Of a stretch of DNA of 64,000 nt, positions 61,913-64,000 are shown one piece after another. The position numbers were made by a program, and so were the translations under genes. Each line of letters opens with the position of its first letter. Position 1 is the first letter of the stretch. The notes beneath the pieces are model-generated. The model saw only the letters and a program-made list of their open reading frames with translations, was not told where the DNA came from and did no database searches. The stretch comes from Amphiduros pacificus (lineage: Eukaryota > Annelida > Polychaeta > Phyllodocida > Hesionidae), in NCBI GenBank assembly GCA_949316495.1, contig OX439001.1, positions 34,897,523-34,961,522 on the forward strand, written 5' to 3'.

Positions 61913-64000
61913 TGTTGTGGCCAGGGGTTAATCCAGTTGATCTTCATGCATCAATGCCCTGGCCAATCACCTCCCTCCAATATTCCTACGCCGGGCCAGG
62001 CGGGAAATCCAAAGCTGAGGCCAGGCAGATGATCTCTGGACGCCGAACAAGGAAGAACCTTTTGAACAGGTAGATTTTAAATAGATTTTAACTAGTGTTA
62101 AGATTGGTGTGACTTTAGTAAATAAGAGTCACATCAAATGGCGCTGCGACTTGCAGTGCTTGTGTGGGAATTGCACAAGTAATTCTCGCACTATTTTGTG
62201 AGAGTGGAAGTATATATTTTACTTCCAACTTTCATACCTTATTGTTGCGCCACTTCAACCTTCTCCCGGCCGGTAATTTCACTTTGTCCACGTGGCCCAG
62301 TTCCATAATTCAATTGAGTTGATAGTTTGCAACTTATTTGTGTAATTTCAACTTGAAATTCCACGTAGTTGAGGAGAAATTACCCTTTTCTCTTCAAGAA
62401 GTTGCAGACAACTTGTCAAAACATTGATTTTGATTTTGTACATTTTTGTTGTCCGCACAACTTGTGTCCTGTGCGTACCGCAGAGCCTGCGCAATACACT
62501 GAAGGGTAGTTTCCACACATTTTTTGAGAAAAGTGTGTGGTAGTAGTATTGCAGTCTCTGAATTATTGTAAATTTTGCATAATTAATTAAAATCCGGCCA
62601 TTGTTTTCTTTGTAAATTCCCCTTCACAATTTCTCATGCCCCAAGTTGCCCCCACTATGCAATACATAGGATGTTACCTGTGGCTTGTAATGTCAACCCT
62701 ATTTTGACTTCTGTGTTTCAAAGTAGAAACATGGATGACCCCTCATACCCCATCAACCTATATACAGCAGAGGCCCTGGAATTCATGGTATTTCCAGGGA
62801 TTGGTAATATAAAGGCCCAAAATATTGTTTCTGAAAGCATTGTGACAGCTGAGAGGCTGGAGGAAATCACCAGCATTCCCTCTGAACAATGGGAAGCATG
62901 GACAGCCAAGGGAATGTTGTCCTTCATAAAGCCCAAGCCCAAAAGCAGTCACAAGTCCTCACATTCCTCCCCATTCTCCAAAAACCATTCCCATAATTCC
63001 CATCATTCTTCCCGGCACTCCTCCAATCATTCCCTACGTCATTCGTCCCGTGCCCCCTCCCCTAATACCAAAAAAGATTATAAGGGAAGTAGGAGAGATG
63101 CCCTCCCCATCATCCCAAACCTTATGTCAGTACCCAAGGCCCCCCAAGCTGACATATCACATATAAATCCCTCAGTCAACACTTCTGTATTCATCACTGA
63201 CCTTGAGACCTCTTCTCACTCTAATCATTCTAAATGCACCATGCCCAAATTTCCTCTAGAACCACCAGTTCCTACACGGTCCCCCCAGGTCTTTGAAAAT
63301 TCAGCCCTTGGTGATACATTGGCAAGTGTACCCCAACTGGGAGAAAGAGTAAATGTGTCCATCCACTTTACTCCCATACCCATCACTGACACTTCACTGA
63401 AACAAGTGAGGTTGCCAGACTCCCACTCCAATAAACCAATAGGGCAATACCCCTCTGCTATATCTCACCGTCCATCCTCTTCACACCCACCAATTAATCA
63501 GCAGTATCCACCTCATTCACAAGAGCCCCCTATAAATTCACCAATAATACATAACATAGCCACCCCCTTTCATGTATCGCCTGCCGTGGGACATGGTGAT
63601 ACATATGTTACATCAACTGCTGCCCCAAGAATAGAGATGGCAAGGATATATTCCAACCATTGTAACCCCCCTTCTGTAACCCCTTATATGCCTACAGTCC
63701 CAGAGGTAACACAAAATAGTCAGAATTCGTCTACCGTAAAAGGTTCCCGAAGAATGATTAGACCTCCTCCTGGGTTCTCTGAGGCATCACCCCAGCAAAT
63801 AAGACTCCCTTCATTGTCCCCTACTAAATATCCTTCAACCCATCATACTGAACCTGAGTTTTCATCATTCCATGCCCTTTCCATGTATCTCCCTCAAGTG
63901 AATGGTCCACCAAGGGGAATTACATCACATTCATCACTTGGTGTTAAACCATTCATCCCTGTATCTCCCGCCATGCCCATTGTGTTTGGACCCCATGAAG
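61913..64000 (+). mobile_element. LTR retrotransposon-like element, 5' part (Ty3/gypsy-like, runs off the window)
   Basis: A candidate 5' LTR spans about 61913-62136 (starts TGTTGTGG, ends AATAAGAGTCACATCA). Two bases later, TGGCGCTGCGAC could be a primer-binding site for the 3' end of a Ser-type tRNA. A leader of about 590 bases leads to a long open frame at 62731. The 3' part, the second LTR and the target duplication are outside the window, so family and completeness are inferred. No break is seen in the visible part, which suggests a young copy. Confidence 0.5.
62731..64000 (+). CDS. Gag-like open frame with helix-hairpin-helix-like start (partial)
   Basis: The frame from ATG at 62731 stays open to the window end (over 420 codons). 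Residues 10-30 read like a helix-hairpin-helix motif (EALEFMVFPGIGNIKAQNIV). A Ser/His/Lys-rich stretch (about 75-115) and a long Pro/Ser-rich, probably disordered region follow. In lophotrochozoan genomes such HhH starts occur before the gag region of Ty3/gypsy-like elements; this is from memory and not checked. It could also be a host gene exon. Confidence 0.5.
   Translation, partial: MDDPSYPINLYTAEALEFMVFPGIGNIKAQNIVSESIVTAERLEEITSIPSEQWEAWTAKGMLSFIKPKPKSSHKSSHSSPFSKNHSHNSHHSSRHSSNHSLRHSSRAPSPNTKKDYKGSRRDALPIIPNLMSVPKAPQADISHINPSVNTSVFITDLETSSHSNHSKCTMPKFPLEPPVPTRSPQVFENSALGDTLASVPQLGERVNVSIHFTPIPITDTSLKQVRLPDSHSNKPIGQYPSAISHRPSSSHPPINQQYPPHSQEPPINSPIIHNIATPFHVSPAVGHGDTYVTSTAAPRIEMARIYSNHCNPPSVTPYMPTVPEVTQNSQNSSTVKGSRRMIRPPPGFSEASPQQIRLPSLSPTKYPSTHHTEPEFSSFHALSMYLPQVNGPPRGITSHSSLGVKPFIPVSPAMPIVFGPHE

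Overview
The window looks like nuclear DNA of an invertebrate animal. It is AT-rich, its genes have several GT-AG introns, and it is full of (TA)n arrays, minisatellites, small DNA transposons and tRNA-derived SINEs. The SINE type (tRNA head, tail ending in AAC-rich repeats) and the gene set (a class C receptor, tandem histidine acetyltransferase-like genes, a secreted inositol-phosphate phosphatase, an ankyrin/SOCS-box protein, a formin) fit a lophotrochozoan, most likely a mollusc. This placement is an inference.

Layout. At 1.6-3.8 kb (minus) lies the large first coding exon of a metabotropic-glutamate-type receptor; the rest lies off the left edge. A perfect CTCF-like motif sits 0.5 kb upstream. 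At 7.6-11.3 kb is a minisatellite of about 67 copies of a 55-bp unit. At 13.5-17.5 kb (minus) is a complete four-exon MINPP1-like gene whose second catalytic motif reads HTP instead of HAE. At 19.2-20.8 and 24.3-26.1 kb (minus) are two complete three-exon NAT16/histidine N-acetyltransferase-like paralogues. A third decayed copy of the last exon lies at 29.8-30.2 kb, and matching upstream flanks show that the whole segment was triplicated. At 30.6-31.7 kb is a 39/40-bp minisatellite with an E-box (CACGTG) in most units, and at 32.25-33.0 kb a long inverted repeat. At 33.5-35.2 kb (plus) is the main exon of an ankyrin-repeat/SOCS-box (ASB) gene, followed at once by a 23-bp minisatellite carrying 11 AATAAA and 2 ATTAAA signals. 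The stretch 35.5-45.6 kb has no recognisable gene.

At 45.6-57.2 kb (plus) is a 16-exon formin. The exons join with perfectly consistent phases to 2208 residues: a repeat-rich acidic N-terminus (29 copies of an 11-residue Cys-containing unit, then a 15-residue repeat), a DEP domain, a coiled coil, a short FH1, an FMN/Cappuccino-type FH2 and an Arg/Ser-rich tail. At 61.5-61.8 kb is a hAT-like nonautonomous element with a perfect 8-bp target duplication. The window ends inside an LTR retrotransposon-like element (possible LTR at 61.9-62.1 kb, gag-like frame from 62.7 kb).

The genes do not form one pathway. The best leads are the DEP-formin with its Cys repeat, the receptor with altered distal ligand positions, the altered phosphatase catalytic motif, the triplicated acetyltransferase segment and the poly(A)-signal minisatellite. 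Exon models and alignments were made by eye.
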